DNA of 64,000 bases from Balaenoptera acutorostrata (GCF_949987535.1 NC_080081.1:52648153-52712152), one strand, 5' to 3'. Positions 48,298-60,757 are shown, numbered from the stretch's first letter. Made by a program: numbers and translations. The notes: generated from the sequence alone by a model not told the origin.

Positions 48298-48450
48298 ATA
48301 ATAATAACAGCTAACATTTATTGAGTCCTGAATGATGCCAAGCTCTTTGCTGAAAGCTTTAAATGAATAAGCCCATTTAATTTTCATAAAATAATTTAGT
48401 TACAATTATTTTTTTTTTCATTTTTCAGCTGAAGAAGGTGAGATAAAAAG
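48298..48450 (-). repeat. MIR SINE
   Basis: Antisense MIR: GCTAACATTTATTGAGTCCT, CCAAGCTCTTTGCTGAAAGC, CATTTTTCAGCTGAAGAAGG. Confidence 0.78.
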
Positions 48451-48635
48451 TGACAGAGATCAATTTGATTTCAAAATTTTGTTCACTGCTTTCATTATTT
48501 GTCAGAGGAAGAGGAAAATAGCACTATTCATAAATGCAATAGAATTATTAGGTAAGGAAAGCGAATAGCAACACCCAATATCTACTGCAGTTAAGATTAT
48601 ACCAGACACTTTTGTTAATTCTAATGATTATGTGG

Positions 48636-48855
48636 GCTTTCCCGTTTATTGAGTGCTTACTATGAGACAGGGAATATCCTAAGTGCTTCATAAGCACGGG
48701 ATCCTTTAATTCTCGTAATTCCTTCAGCATGAAAATCAGGCCTTGGAAGATAATAAATTATCCAAGATTAAGCAATTTGTGAGTGGCAGGATTGGGGACA
48801 TAAAATCCAGACTTTGGCTTGAGTGCTCATGCTCTTAACCACTGCCTCATATGGC
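48636..48855 (-). repeat. MIR SINE, near complete
   Basis: Antisense MIR over nearly full length: ATTGAGTGCTTACTATGAGA, CCTAAGTGCTTCATAAGCAC, GCAATTTGTGAGTGGCAGGA, TCATGCTCTTAACCACTGCC (tRNA-like head). Confidence 0.88.
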
Positions 48856-48910
48856 CTGTTAATTGAGTATTTTTTTCATTTTGCTTTTTTTTGTTTTTTT
48901 GTTTTTTTTT

Positions 48911-49020
48911 TTAATAGATAAGAGAACTGAAGTACAGAGACCCTAAGCAGCTTGGTTAAGGTCACACAGTGGTCTAACACACTAGTCTGTGATGCCTGGC
49001 AGTGACTGCAGTGGATTTAA
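48911..49020 (-). repeat. MIR SINE, partial
   Basis: ATAAGAGAACTGAAGTACAG and TTGGTTAAGGTCACACAGTG are core antisense MIR. A T/G-rich expansion lies just left (48893-48912). Confidence 0.75.
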
Positions 49021-50704
49021 GTCTACAGATGCAAGAGAACATTAAATATTATCAGTACTCTCATTGACTCTTCCATATCAGCAAATAGAGCACAATAAAA
49101 TGGATCTTACACTCTACCGGTTAGTCCAGAAATATCAAAATTTGTGGAAAATCAGTTTTACCAGTTCTTGCTAAAAATTTGAGCTTCCTAGAGAGGACCT
49201 TTGGGAAGAACAAAAGTTGAAATATAAAATAACAATTACTTCAGCTCCTGTTCTATCAGTTAGGGATCATCTGTCTGTAATTAAAACCTACATTTAATCA
49301 AAATTCTTTGAATAGTTGTACACTGGACAAAACCATTTATGATAGTTTGTATTTTTTAAACATAGATGCTGTGAAAGAGGAAAAGAGATCCTAAAGTGTA
49401 TGTCATCAGCCATAACATCATCTGCCAGTGGTCAGTTGCCTGAGGCAATGCGCAAGCTGTTATCTTGCTTCTGATTTCATTGTATTTTATGTAACTTGAC
49501 TTGTTTTCTGGGGTCAATAATTAAATTATATGTTGTTATTAAATAAAAAAAATATTATTGTTTTATACTCTAGAAGGAGGGCAGAGGATGATTTGAGTGA
49601 TGGATCATTTGATGTACGATTTGTCACCTGTATATTGGTATTTTTTATGTAGAAAGTTAGAAATCAATTCTAAAAATAATCTATGCTTGACTGGCTGTGA
49701 TCTTTAATTCCTAGGGTAACCTACTTTATTTAATGTTGTACTGCTAAACAGAGCTCTGTTCTAGCACACTGTAATGAGTAATGTCCACCCATAATTACTG
49801 ATTAAATAATAAAACTTGAAGTCAGTAAAATGTTATATCGAAAACAACTAATTGTTGCCCTTTGCTAATAAGTGACTAGAATTCTACTTTTTAATTTAAG
49901 AGTTTGTACATAAGTAAAAAATTTATTGGCATCTTTTTAATATTTTATTTCTACTAACTACATATGGCATATTAAAGGCAGTTATTACTCAAAAAGACAG
50001 TGCTTACTGACTGATTAGAATGTACCCTTTTTGTTTCCTAATACTTTCCTAGAGATCATGATTCCATAGATTAGCATTTTCTATATGATGTGTCTTGCAG
50101 GAATTTTTTTTTCCCTTTTCTATTAGTGAAAGTCTGTTTTGTTTGTTAGGGTCTTACATGTCAGATGGGCAGACGTTATTCTATTTCAAATGTCATGAAG
50201 TAGCATTTTTATACGTGAGATTAATGGATCATAATTGTCTTAAATTTTCTTACAGTAAAATTTCCTTAGGTGTACCATACATCGCCACTTACACAGCAGT
50301 AGATCTGTTAAAAAAAAAAAAAAAAAAAAAAAAGAAGGAAGGCTATGCTTGGGTTGAGGTGTATCTTATTAATTGTGACACATGCTGGATAGAGAGACAC
50401 AAAGGTTCAGCTGAAACTTTTCTCAACTTTTTTCTGTCTGTGTGTGTCTATGTGTGAGGACATTTGTGTGTGTGTATGGGAACTAGTCTGGTTTCTGTGT
50501 TTCTAAATTCCTCAAGAGCAAAAGGTGTGTCTTAAGTCTATCTCATTCAAGTCAAACAAAGGGAGAAGCTCCAGTTCACAGAGCATTTTTTCCAGGAGGT
50601 GCATGGCATCTGCAGAAGCTTTGTTCCTTGAACTTCTCATTTCTCTTGGGAGCAAGGAACTCAATAAAAGTGATCTGGAATAGTATTTGTACAAGTTAAA
50701 TACT
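49021..50704. other. Unassigned sequence
   Basis: No recognised gene. It contains a 24-base poly(A) at 50310-50333. The 120-codon frame at 50095-50457 runs through that poly(A) and is not convincing as coding. Confidence 0.45.
50310..50333. repeat. Poly(A) tract, 24 bases
   Basis: Read directly. No retroposon body was identified upstream. Confidence 0.95.
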
Positions 50705-51140
50705 ATAAACGTTATGATGATTCAGTTGCAAATGACACAAAAATAAGGCTCAAACATAAAAAACAAAACAAAAACCCCACCATGCATTAGATCATACAAA
50801 TAAAATGTCCATGGGTAGGATTTTCTTCAGGCATGGTTGGATTTCACAATTCAGTGATAGCCTTAGAACTTCACATGTGTCCATTTTCAGCTTTTCCTTC
50901 CCTTGTACTGTCTGGTGGTAACATGAAGTAGCATTATCTTCAGCTCCTAAAACTACTCAGCCTTCACATGCTGAAAAAAATAATCAAAATCATTTTTCCA
51001 GCAGCCCTCGAAAAATTCTCATTGTGATTCTTTGGAACTAATTGGGTCTCCTGATCTCCCCTCAACAAATCACTGTGGCCAGAGGAATGTAATACTTTGA
51101 CTTATGAAGACTGACATACAGATTCATCACTGAGCCAGAA
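50705..51140. repeat. Ancient MER-type repeat, family not assigned
   Basis: GATTCAGTTGCAAATGACAC, then TTCTTCAGGCATGGTTGGAT, then CCTCAACAAATCACTGTGGC resemble the layout of an old medium-reiteration repeat related to the one at 60140. Confidence 0.45.
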
Positions 51141-51264
51141 GGAACCAAAGTAATGGTGTTGTTTGTGCCCCAATTATAAGAATTTCTAAGAAGCAATATT
51201 TAATGAAATAAAAAGCATATCTTCTAATTGATCAAGTGCAACTAAAGAAATGTTAATTGAGAAT

Positions 51265-51420
51265 CAGCAATATGCCTAGCACTGTGTCTCATACTGCATT
51301 GGATATAAAGGAATAATTCCTAAGTTCTCATTTAGTTTAGGAGACAGACACTCACAGACCATCAGATGGACTGTATTATGAAAGAAGTACAAAACATTTT
51401 GGGAGTTTAGAAAAGAGAGA
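51265..51420 (-). repeat. L2 LINE 3' end
   Basis: ATGCCTAGCACTGTGTCTCA, CATTGGATATAAAGGAATAA, TTAGGAGACAGACACTCACA follow the L2 complement. Confidence 0.65.
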
Positions 51421-51834
51421 ATTTATCGTGTAATAAATGATCAAATGTTGCATATTATTGGAACATAATAAATACTCAAATATATATAATAGGTGCTATA
51501 CTGAGATTCTTTATTTTGCATACAAGTTTTGCAAATTAGAGGAGTGAATTCATTTCTTTCACCTGGCAATGCACTATTTGAACCATAGCCTTCTCTAAAA
51601 GCTTAAATTCAAGCAAATAAATGTAATGACATAAAAAATAAAATTTTATAACCCAAAATATAGATGTAATGCAAAACATAAGTGTCAGTCTAGCCAAAGG
51701 CAATTAAAGCATCCATTCAGGAGAATGAAAAAAAATGAGGCAAATAGAAAAAATACAGTAGGCCCTGAAGTGAGAGAGAGTTGCTATCGACTATAGAATT
51801 ATCTGTCATCTCTCCAAGGGTTGTTAGGTAGGAG
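51421..51834. other. Unassigned sequence
   Basis: No recognised feature. Confidence 0.4.
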
Positions 51835-51955
51835 AACTTAGAGTCTAAAATAGGTACTTCAGAGCTGGCTCTAACACTACATAGCTATGGGACTTTAGAA
51901 CATTTACTTAATCTCTCTGGTCTGCTTACTTCTCTTAAAATAAGTGTTCCAACAA
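51835..51955 (+). repeat. MIR SINE
   Basis: Sense MIR: GAGCTGGCTCTAACACTACA, TAGCTATGGGACTTTAGAAC, TTTACTTAATCTCTCTGGTC. Confidence 0.8.
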
Positions 51956-52209
51956 AGAAATTCAGGAGAACCTTGTCATCATTACATTGATTATCTAAAA
52001 ATTAGGGGTCATAAGAAAGTGGACAGGATTGGTATTGACAGAGATATAAAAATTCTTGAGGAGAATATTCACCTGAGGAGGAAAGAACTTTCTAATAAAT
52101 CAAGTTAGAGTCCAAGAGAAGCAACCAATGATGCTCATATAAACCAAATATCCATGTTTGTGTTACTTTGTTAAAAATGCCATCACATGTATCTTGCTTT
52201 GTACGTAGT
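51956..52209. other. Unassigned sequence
   Basis: Nothing recognised. Confidence 0.4.
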
Positions 52210-52330
52210 ATCTCACAGCTTCTGTAATAGTCCCATTTTTATAAATGTTTAAAGAGTAACTGGAGTTAAGTGATATCATTTAGCTGGGAAAACAGCTTGA
52301 AAATCTAGGCTGAATGTAATGTGCAATCCT
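52210..52330 (-). repeat. Probable MIR SINE
   Basis: ATCTCACAGCTTCTGTAATA, GTCCCATTTTTATAAATGTT, AAGTGATATCATTTAGCTGG fit a diverged antisense MIR. Confidence 0.5.
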
Positions 52331-52857
52331 GAAACATTCTAAACAGGAATGTAATTAGATTTTGCTATCCTCTGTAAGAGGACTCTACTTGAGGACAATT
52401 CCGGAATTTCTTTAGGTGAATTTTTCATTCAGAAAGGATACGGATGTATGAAAACAACACACTCTAAATTTAATTGCTTGTGAATGTTAATTCTTTTTTG
52501 TTTATTGTGTTTTGTTTTGTTTTTGGAAAAATCAATAGCATTTCTCAAAGGAATGTGTAAATTCATTCATTTAAACAGATCTTTAAAGGGCATGCATAGT
52601 AAGCATGATATGCCAAAGAAGATCAAAGATAGGCTGTCAGAAAAAGTTCAAATCATTGACCTTCCTGGGAACATTTTTAAAAAGCAATTTCTTCATTTAT
52701 TTTCCGTAAGAAAATAGTTGATCAAATTCAGGAGACGTTGCCAGGTAGTCTATGATTTTATGTCATCCAGCTCAATAAGAGCAATTTAAATCCCATCGTA
52801 GTTAGCATTCTCAAATATTACTTAATTATACAGGATCGCTGAGAGCCTGAGCTTTCT
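52331..52857. other. Unassigned sequence
   Basis: No recognised feature. The short frame 52484-52717 has no support. Confidence 0.4.
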
Positions 52858-53190
52858 TTTCTTTTTGACATATAACAATTAATTTCAGGTGTACAACATA
52901 ATTATTCCATATATATGTATATATTGTGAAATGATCACCACAGTAAGTCTAGCTAACATCCATCATCACATATAGTTACAATTTTCTTTCTTGAGATGAG
53001 AATTTTTAAGATCTTAGCAACTTTCAAATATACAATGCAGTATTAATTATAGTCACAATGTTGTACATTATGTCTTCATGACTTATATATTTTATGTTCC
53101 TTTTGAACCCCTTCACCCATTTCTCCCTACCCCATTCCTCTGGCAACCACCAGCCTGTTCTCTGTATCTGACAGCCTGAGTGTTATGCGT
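52858..53190 (-). mobile_element. Older L1 3' UTR (L1MA/L1MB-like)
   Basis: The antisense order is clear: TTTCAGGTGTACAACATAAT, ATTGTGAAATGATCACCACA, AGCAACTTTCAAATATACAA, CATTCCTCTGGCAACCACCA, GCCTGTTCTCTGTATCTGAC. Confidence 0.88.
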
Positions 53191-54280
53191 GTTTCTAAAA
53201 TATTATTTTACAAGTTTCATTTTTTTTTTTTAATATATTTTGAGTATGCCATCTGTAATGATATAGGGTTAACTCTGACTATCCTTCAGGTAAAAGTCCT
53301 GTCCTTATTCAAGCCTCTATTCCTACAAGAGCAATACAGTATTTCCATATTTACAGAGCATAGGCTTATACCCTGCATTTCAATGTTGCTTTTTTGGAAT
53401 TTGAAGTAAGCTATAGGAATGTGTCTAATGGCTGGTAATTTTTATGTTGTTCTGAGGCAAAATTTCATTGTTTCTCAGAGAGCATCATTTTGACACACCG
53501 GGAATCCAGCTTCTATTTACTGAAGAAAACAATTTGACTGCAATCTTTAAAACATACAACTCATAGTTTCTGTGTTGACAGAAAATCATATTAGATGTAG
53601 CTAGAACATGATAAAATATCATTTCTATTTTTCTACCTGTGTTGTTTACCATTAGAGGAGATAGCACTTTTGTCTTAGGCCTGAATAACAAAGTATTTTT
53701 TTCTTTTTGTTTTACAAAAATCAACACAAATAATAGAAATGCACATTAATAATTTAAGTGAGTCTGCTTTTACATCCATGCCACATTTTGAAAAAAAAAA
53801 TTACTTCCAAATAAAGAGCAAATAGTCTAATAGCATTCATTATTAAAACATACTGTGAATTAGATATCATACCTAGATATAACATTATACATTGCTTAAT
53901 GTATTATACATCGCTTAATCCACCGTAAATAGTTTCAAGTCAATGCACATAGTGTATGGAAGAGTAGTTATGTTTTTATAAGCCAATTAAAACTTCAAAT
54001 TGGTTATCAGAAATGTAAGAGATAGAAAAGACAAAATGGATGGAGAAAAAGGAAGAATGAAAATACTGTGAGAACATTAATATACTGTGGAACATTTTTG
54101 GAAAAGTTTTGAACTCTTGGAGATTCTAAAAGAGTTTTACAATGCCCCCATTTTTCTTTCCTATGAAGATGTAGACTAGGCAGTGTATGCAGTGGGTTTT
54201 ATTCCTCTTATTCTCAGTTATTAATAAACATGGAAACTATGACAATTTCAACATGGATACTATACTTGCTTATTTTAACA
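53191..54280. other. Unassigned sequence
   Basis: Contains a 19-base tandem duplication at 53884-53921 (ATTATACATTGCTTAATGT followed by a near copy). Otherwise nothing recognised. Confidence 0.45.
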
Positions 54281-54374
54281 CTGTTAGAAAATTTTACTAA
54301 TATAATTTTCTATGAGCAGAAAGCACAAAGAAATCTCAAAGGAATTTAAAGGATGGTTTTCTCTATTAGTTACA
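54281..54374 (+). repeat. Direct repeat B, copy 1
   Basis: Aligns with 56327-56421 in the same orientation. Shared words are CTGTTAGAAAA, ATAATTTTCT, CAAAGGAATTTAA and TATTAGT. Family unknown. Confidence 0.65.
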
Positions 54375-55134
54375 AACATGTGGGCACTGGAATGAGCTTT
54401 CTTGTTCTTCACTAGGAGAGAAACTCCCTGAAAAGGATTAGCAAGTTCTCAACCCATGTTAGATCCATAATCTTCCTATCTTTAGGTCTTCCCAGGTCAA
54501 GTGCTTCCAGGTTATACACACAGAAGACAAGGCACCTGCTTACATAGGTTCAAGAGACTCTAAGACTTCCAAGGCCCTAAGTCATCGGGAACTACATGGG
54601 GGTTTAGTGTAATGCAGGGCACCATTGAATAAAATAAGCATACAGCTGTACTCCAAAGTTTGGAAACTTTTTGTAGAATTCAGAGAATTCAACCTCTTTC
54701 TCTAGGCAAAATATCTTATTAAATAAAAATTAATTATTGTGCACCCTGTTTGTAAAACTTGGTCAAGTAAAAATCCCATAAATCATTGTGACAATTGGCA
54801 ATATTTTAATATGGATTTTATATTAAATAATAGTATTTTATCAGTGTTGAAATTTCTCATGAATCCTATTAGATGCAGAGGTGCAGGACTGTGGTGTCTG
54901 CAGATTACTTCAAATCGTTGAGCAAATAATAATAATGACATTATCAGATGTCAGTGTGTGTGTGTGTGTGTCTTTGTATTGAGGAGAAAGCAAATCTGTC
55001 AAAATATAAATATTAATAAATGACAAATATATACTTCAACAATTTTAGAAAAAAAGTGGAAAGATAAAAATAGTTACTTCACTTTTGTGAAAACTTATTT
55101 TATTAGTTATTTTTTAAATTCAGGATAATCTTTT
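54375..55134. other. Unassigned sequence with a short (TG)n
   Basis: A TG run lies at about 54953-54971. Nothing else recognised. Confidence 0.45.
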
Positions 55135-55195
55135 CTATTGATGTATAGTTGATTTACAGTGTTGTGTTAGTTTCTGGTGTACAGCAAAATGATTC

Positions 55196-55243
<48 letters not shown>

Positions 55244-55250
55244 CTTTTTA
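55135..55250 (-). mobile_element. L1 3' end scrap with (TA)n
   Basis: TATTGATGTATAGTTGATTT, ACAGTGTTGTGTTAGTTTCT and GGTGTACAGCAAAATGATTC are the antisense of an L1 3' terminus. The A/T-rich part has expanded into a (TA)n run at 55199-55241. Confidence 0.85.
55199..55241. repeat. (TA)n microsatellite
   Basis: About 21 uninterrupted TA units inside the L1 fragment. Confidence 0.97.
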
Positions 55251-55914
55251 AAAGGTTAGTCAAAGCCAATTCATGCTTCTGAATAATAGGAATTTAATTT
55301 TTTTCAAATAATTTTGAGCAAAACTAAAATAATAAATAACATTTTTATAGAAATTTATGGTTTTGCTTTCATGTTATATTTTAGTTGATAAATTTAAAAT
55401 ATTAATAATATTAATTAATTTCTTAAGCTAGACAACATACTTGGAACTAAAGATTTCTTTTTTATCATCCTAATAGCAAGAAAAATCCCACTCGTCTCTT
55501 TTAAAGTTTTGCGTAAACGGACTTTTGCCAGCTTAGTCATCACCGATTGAATGCAAACATGGCAGATTATTATCTATCTTGTCATACAAAATTAATGACA
55601 TCACTCTGAAAAAAGTGATTTGACTTGATAAAGAATAATCAGTCATATTCAATTAAAGTTGAAAGACAGTTATCTCGTTTGCAATGTGAAAAATAGTAAA
55701 CTTACAGTGAATTAAAACCAACACTTGCTGCTTAATCTTAAGGTAAACCTAATTTATTTTAAAATCTAATGCTTGTGCAATGGTAAATGAATTCAATAAA
55801 CACTTGATATAATTAAGTTTTCTTTCCTAACCCACTTTATCTAAAATTCTAATTTTATTGAGAGGAAAAAATATTAATAGTGTAGAAATTGTGTTCTGTT
55901 ACCTATTCCTTTAT
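55251..55914. other. Unassigned AT-rich sequence
   Basis: No recognised feature. Confidence 0.4.
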
Positions 55915-56035
55915 CATTTTAAATACATATTAATTGCCTACAATTTGCCAAGTCTGTGCTGGTCTCTGGGGACATGAACGTGAATTAGACTCACTGACCT
56001 TAAGTGGCTCTCAGACACAAATGAAATACAATTGT
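55915..56035 (-). repeat. Probable L2 LINE 3' end
   Basis: TTGCCAAGTCTGTGCTGGTC, TCTGGGGACATGAACGTGAA and CTGACCTTAAGTGGCTCTCA fit the L2 complement. Confidence 0.6.
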
Positions 56036-56326
56036 ATATGTGACTTTTGTTGATTTCTAGTTTATTTGTTTATTTTTTCATTCACTCATTTATTTGCACT
56101 GTTCATTGTGAGGTATATCTGATAAAAGTTTGGGCCTCAATAATAGTGGGAAGAGAAATAATATTCTTATTAAAACCATAAAATGAAGTACTAACTTTAT
56201 TTATCAAAAGTATACTTTGGGGAGGTATTTTATGTAAAATAATGGGAACCTGAAAATACATGATTTTATTTTTTTATAATCTGCTTAGCAGTTTCCTATA
56301 ACTTAAATTATCCTTAATTTTTTAAG
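56036..56326. other. Unassigned sequence
   Basis: Nothing recognised. Confidence 0.4.
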
Positions 56327-56421
56327 CTGTTAGAAAAATTCACTAGTATTATAATTTTCTGAGAGGTAGATACAAAGATACCCCAAAGGAATTTAAGAAA
56401 TGGTTGTATTTATTAGTCAAA
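56327..56421 (+). repeat. Direct repeat B, copy 2
   Basis: Partner of 54281-54374, 2,046 bases downstream, same orientation. Confidence 0.65.
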
Positions 56422-57398
56422 GAGAGATGACAAATACATCCAGTTACCTGTGTTAAGACACTCATCTACTGCTCCATTGAATAATTGAGTTTCTGTATAG
56501 ATTGTTGTATTTCACTGTACTGTATGTGCTTATAGAGTCAGTATTTTTAAACATAAATATACTTTCTCCAAACATTTCTTTTTCTTGAAAAAAATCTAGT
56601 TAGCATTGCAATATGGGAAAATTTCTGAAATAGAGATTGGTAAAAATGAACTCTTAAAACTTCATTCTTTCTGGTTCGTCTTGGTTCCATATGCATTTTT
56701 TCAAAAGATAATAGCATCAGAGTTGCTTTGTTGAAATAAAACTTCTGACATTGGCTTTGTATTCCCATTTAAAAATCAGATTATTTAAAATAACAATTTT
56801 CAATTTTTATTATTTTGATGTTCATAATTGCTTTTTATTAAAGTAATCAGCTCAGTTTAATACAATTCTGTCAATGTATCTTTCTGTGGAATTGGCTATT
56901 AACAAATTTAACTTTTTCATTTTACTATCCATAAAATTATCAAACTCTAAATATAAGAGAATTTAGAACATTAATAAAGTTTTATAAAACAGCAAATTAT
57001 TGGGTTAACGGAATGGAGTTTAGACCTATATTCTACAATGAAAAGGTTTCCATATTTCAATCTTTTAACATTTTTTTCTTTTATATCTTTGACATTCACA
57101 ATGTGCATTTATTTTTGTTTCTGTCAATACTTATTGGAGAGTTAAGTGGTGCACATTCACTGGGCATATTATAAAAATTAACCCAATTAAATAATCCCCC
57201 ACACAAAGCACTCAGGGAATTTCAGATGATGTATGAATCAACAGTGTTATTACTAATAGATCTCCAGAATATTTTGACATTTCTGCAGAAGTACCTGTAA
57301 TTTCAAAAATAATGTCTTAGGTTGTCCATCCCATGCCAACATCCATAAAAATGGACAATATTTTTTAAATTTAAGAGAAACTCCCTCTGAAAAAAATA
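56422..57398. other. Unassigned sequence
   Basis: No recognised feature. Confidence 0.4.
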
Positions 57399-57690
57399 TC
57401 AGGAAGCTGCAGAGGATTTATCAGCTACATGTCCTTTGTACATGTATCTGCTGGATGGAGCATATTTTACAGACATTATTGTACTTTTGCTCAACTTTTC
57501 ACAAGGTTCACCAACAATGGAAAAAAGACAGCCACCAGAGCCAAAGGCAAACTGTTGGCTGAAGTAGAGGCTTATGATGCGGTCAGGTGCCAGTACTTGT
57601 ATTAATAAAGATACTGTACAATTACTAAAACATCTAATCCATTTTTCACACTTGGGGTGTGTCAACGTGACACACAAATATCAATAAAGC
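57399..57690. other. Stretch open in several frames; possible old processed pseudogene
   Basis: The minus frame 57399-57677 is open for 92 codons. Two plus-strand frames are also open for tens of codons and look protein-like. An AATAAA lies at 57684-57689 on the plus strand, which fits a transcript end on that strand better than a minus-strand gene. With three competing frames I assign no product. Confidence 0.3.
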
Positions 57691-60139
57691 CAATTGGAAG
57701 AGCATAAACCAAGATAAACACCATAGAATCTGCAACGAGCAGAAACCCTAGCTTCAGTCTGAAGCAACAGAAGAAATAGCAGAGAGGCAGAGAAAAAGGG
57801 AATCTGAATCAGTAACAGAATAACAGAGAAGCAGAGCTGTTGTTAGATATTTGAGATTTTTACTGTAGCCTGAATAAAAGTAATCTTACTATATCCTGAT
57901 TTTGCAACTGACTAAGCCAATTTCCTATGCTTTCTTGCTTTTCTGGGTATCTTTACAATAATACCCTATCACCTGAAGAAATCTGATTGTCTCTATTTCT
58001 TTCAAACTTACAGCCAAAAAACATACATTCACCTCAAAACTGTTTGAGGAAAGCAGTCTGTACTAAATAAAATATGTAGCTAGTCCAGGCTGACCAGTAC
58101 AGTAACAGAAAAAGACATATGTACTGATGTTTTAAAAAAATACAATAATGCTGGAGTTTGGGAAAAAACAGACAAACAAAAAAACACTGGGTTAGGAAAC
58201 AGTACAATATGCTAAAATGTAAACACCATAGAAGTCTAAAGAAGATAATTTTAAAGTTTATTATTGCTGTATGATATTTTCTAAGGCTAGAATGTGGGAC
58301 GTTTATAGTGGTTTCTGGAGACATTTTCACTGAATTCAGTACATCTGAAAAAATCAGTGTAAACTGGTTTTCAAGCTAGTGAGATCCTTTAAGATTAGTA
58401 ACATTTTCGCTGAAATTACAGTACAGAGCACAGAGTATCACTTATTTATAAAGATGGGTCTCTCTCCTATAAAATGTACCATTATAATATATCTAGTCCA
58501 GAATCCAAATTTGGAGATTTGGGACCAAACTCATTTTTTATGGATAGCTATTTTTAGTTATTTCAAAAAAATGCAAGTCATTTGAGAAATGAGAGGAACA
58601 ACAAGAAAATTAAATGCTTAGCTCTAATTAGGATTTCCACCAGTGCTTCTAATCATTAGTGACTGGTTGCTGACATTTGATTTCCTCTTGGATTTGACCA
58701 GCCCAGAATTACATCTGAAAGGAATAGAAACATGGAACTATAGACAGCATAGGTGATTGGAACATTTTGTAAAGATTATGAAAAACTGTACCTATTGTCC
58801 AGGAATGTACTGTCTTTGTAGGTTTCTTTAAAAAAAATTCTGCAGGATTCTTTAGGGTTAGAAATAATGGCTAATATGCACAAATGTGAAAATAGCTGTT
58901 TTTTTTGTTTTTTGTTTTTTTTTTAAAGATGGATGTGTGTGTGTACTCTGTTATTTGTAATATCCAACTTTGAGTGAAGTTACCCTGTAATTTCTTCTGG
59001 GGAACACTCTCTCCCTGCTTTCAGTCCATGTGATTTGAGTGAAGACCTAACTCTGGTTCTTGGATGCACTGCGGATATTAACGGTGTTTCCAGATCATGA
59101 AGAAAGAGGTCTGGGTAATAAGTATGACTATTAATATTATATACTATATATTTCATTATACTTTAAGCACTTTTCAAGAGGGCTTTATACTATAAAGAAG
59201 TCATCCCTGTGAATAGTTAACATTCCCAGGTATATTTTTTTCTTTCAAAATATCCAAAATAATTCTATTTACATTTTTTATAGTGATGATTTCTTATGTG
59301 AATGCTGGGGTTATGTTTTGATGACCAGTTTATTTTATGGGGTCTGTCACATAGTTCTATGTATACCCAGGAACATTTTAACCTTTATTGTCTGAGGCTG
59401 ATTTAATTGAACAAATTTTAAATTCTGCTGCTTCTAAAAACAAACATCAGTGCATACCTCTATTGATGCTGATGTTCTAATGCTGAGAATCACTACGAAT
59501 CCTTACAAATGCGGTAAGAGTTTGCTTGCTTTATAATAAGAGGAGGTTGGTGCAGGAAGTAATAAAAACATTTTCCTCTACTTTCTGCCTCTATTACTCT
59601 GTAAACTTTCTGAATGAAAAAAACATTGTTCTTGACCTTCCTTATATTCCCAGGACACAGGAAAGTTACTGTCCATTTAATGGACATTTTGTGGTATGGA
59701 TGAAAGTTTTCCGCATAAGGAAAGCTATATTGTATGAGAGTGAGAGGACTTAGACATTAGCAAAACTCTTAGGGTCTGTGGTTAGATTTATCTATTAAGT
59801 TCCAAAAAAATCTGAAAGGAAATAAATATAAAGCTGTTACAACTTTATTTTTTCAAGAGGGCTTTGATGTGCTGTGTTTGATGTCTTTCAGGGGGAAAAA
59901 GAATACTTCCTTGCTTTCACAGGTCTTGCTAAAAGTGCCTTAGAATCTTAACGTCAAGACCCACCATTAGTACTTAATTCATAACCTCATTGCTCGTCCG
60001 TCTGCTAGTCTCAGCACACTATTCAACAAAGTGGATGCTCAGTTAAATTGTTGTCCAAGGTACAATTGGGAAGAGATTAGTCACTTTTTTTAGATATTAG
60101 CAGAGTTAATGATTTACTCAACAATGGAATTAGACTTCA
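57691..60139. other. Unassigned sequence
   Basis: About 2.4 kb without a gene or a confident repeat. Confidence 0.45.
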
Positions 60140-60560
60140 TAATGGTGTGGGTTAGGATACAAATTATAGAACCACCACTAGAATTGCTTGGTCAAGTAGA
60201 GGTTTATTTTTTCCCACAAAATATGAAAACCTATGAGTAAGTAGTCTAAGACTTAGGCAGTTGTTCCATGATAACAAAAGGGATGCAGTTTCCTGCTTTC
60301 TTTTCACTCTGCCTTCTTCAAGCTCTGGCTTTTATCCTCATGCTTACATTTTGGCTGCTGTACCACAGAACTTACATCCATGTCCTAGGCAGGAGGGAAA
60401 AATAATGAATATCAAAAAGTCTTTGCCAATTAAGAACTTTAACTTTTAATTAGAGGAACAATAGTTCTTCTCTAGTCTCTATCTAGTAAAGTTTTATAAA
60501 TTTCATTGTCTGGAACAGAGAGTCAGGGCACCCACCCCTAATTATACAGGAACCTAACAA
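60140..60560. repeat. Ancient MER-type repeat, family not assigned
   Basis: GGTTAGGATACAAATTATAG, TCAAGTAGAGGTTTATTTTT, TTCAAGCTCTGGCTTTTATC and ACAGAGAGTCAGGGCACCCA suggest an old medium-reiteration repeat. Confidence 0.4.
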
Positions 60561-60714
60561 ATTGAATCTTTACCAGGGCACGTTGTCTTTTTTGCGTGTG
60601 TGGTGAGACATTTTTTTCATTTAAAATATAATCTGAGCAACATGAATATAGCCAAGAGGAGGGGAGCCTGGACTGCTTGGTACAGCAACCTCTCTAATGG
60701 CACAGAAGCAAGAC
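60561..60714. other. Unassigned sequence left of a microsatellite
   Basis: Nothing recognised. Confidence 0.4.
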
Positions 60715-60757
60715 TACTATATATCTATATATATCTATATATATCTATATCTATCTA

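Noticed and set aside
48298..49020. Regularly spaced similar units suggesting an array
   Set aside because: They are three independent MIR copies of different lengths and divergence. There is no CRISPR-like repeat and spacer regularity.
50095..50457. 120-codon plus-strand frame
   Set aside because: It is open partly because it passes through a 24-base poly(A) giving a Lys run. No domain or exon context.
53884..53921. 19-base tandem duplication
   Set aside because: Real but trivial. Short tandem duplications in AT-rich DNA are common and carry no evident function.
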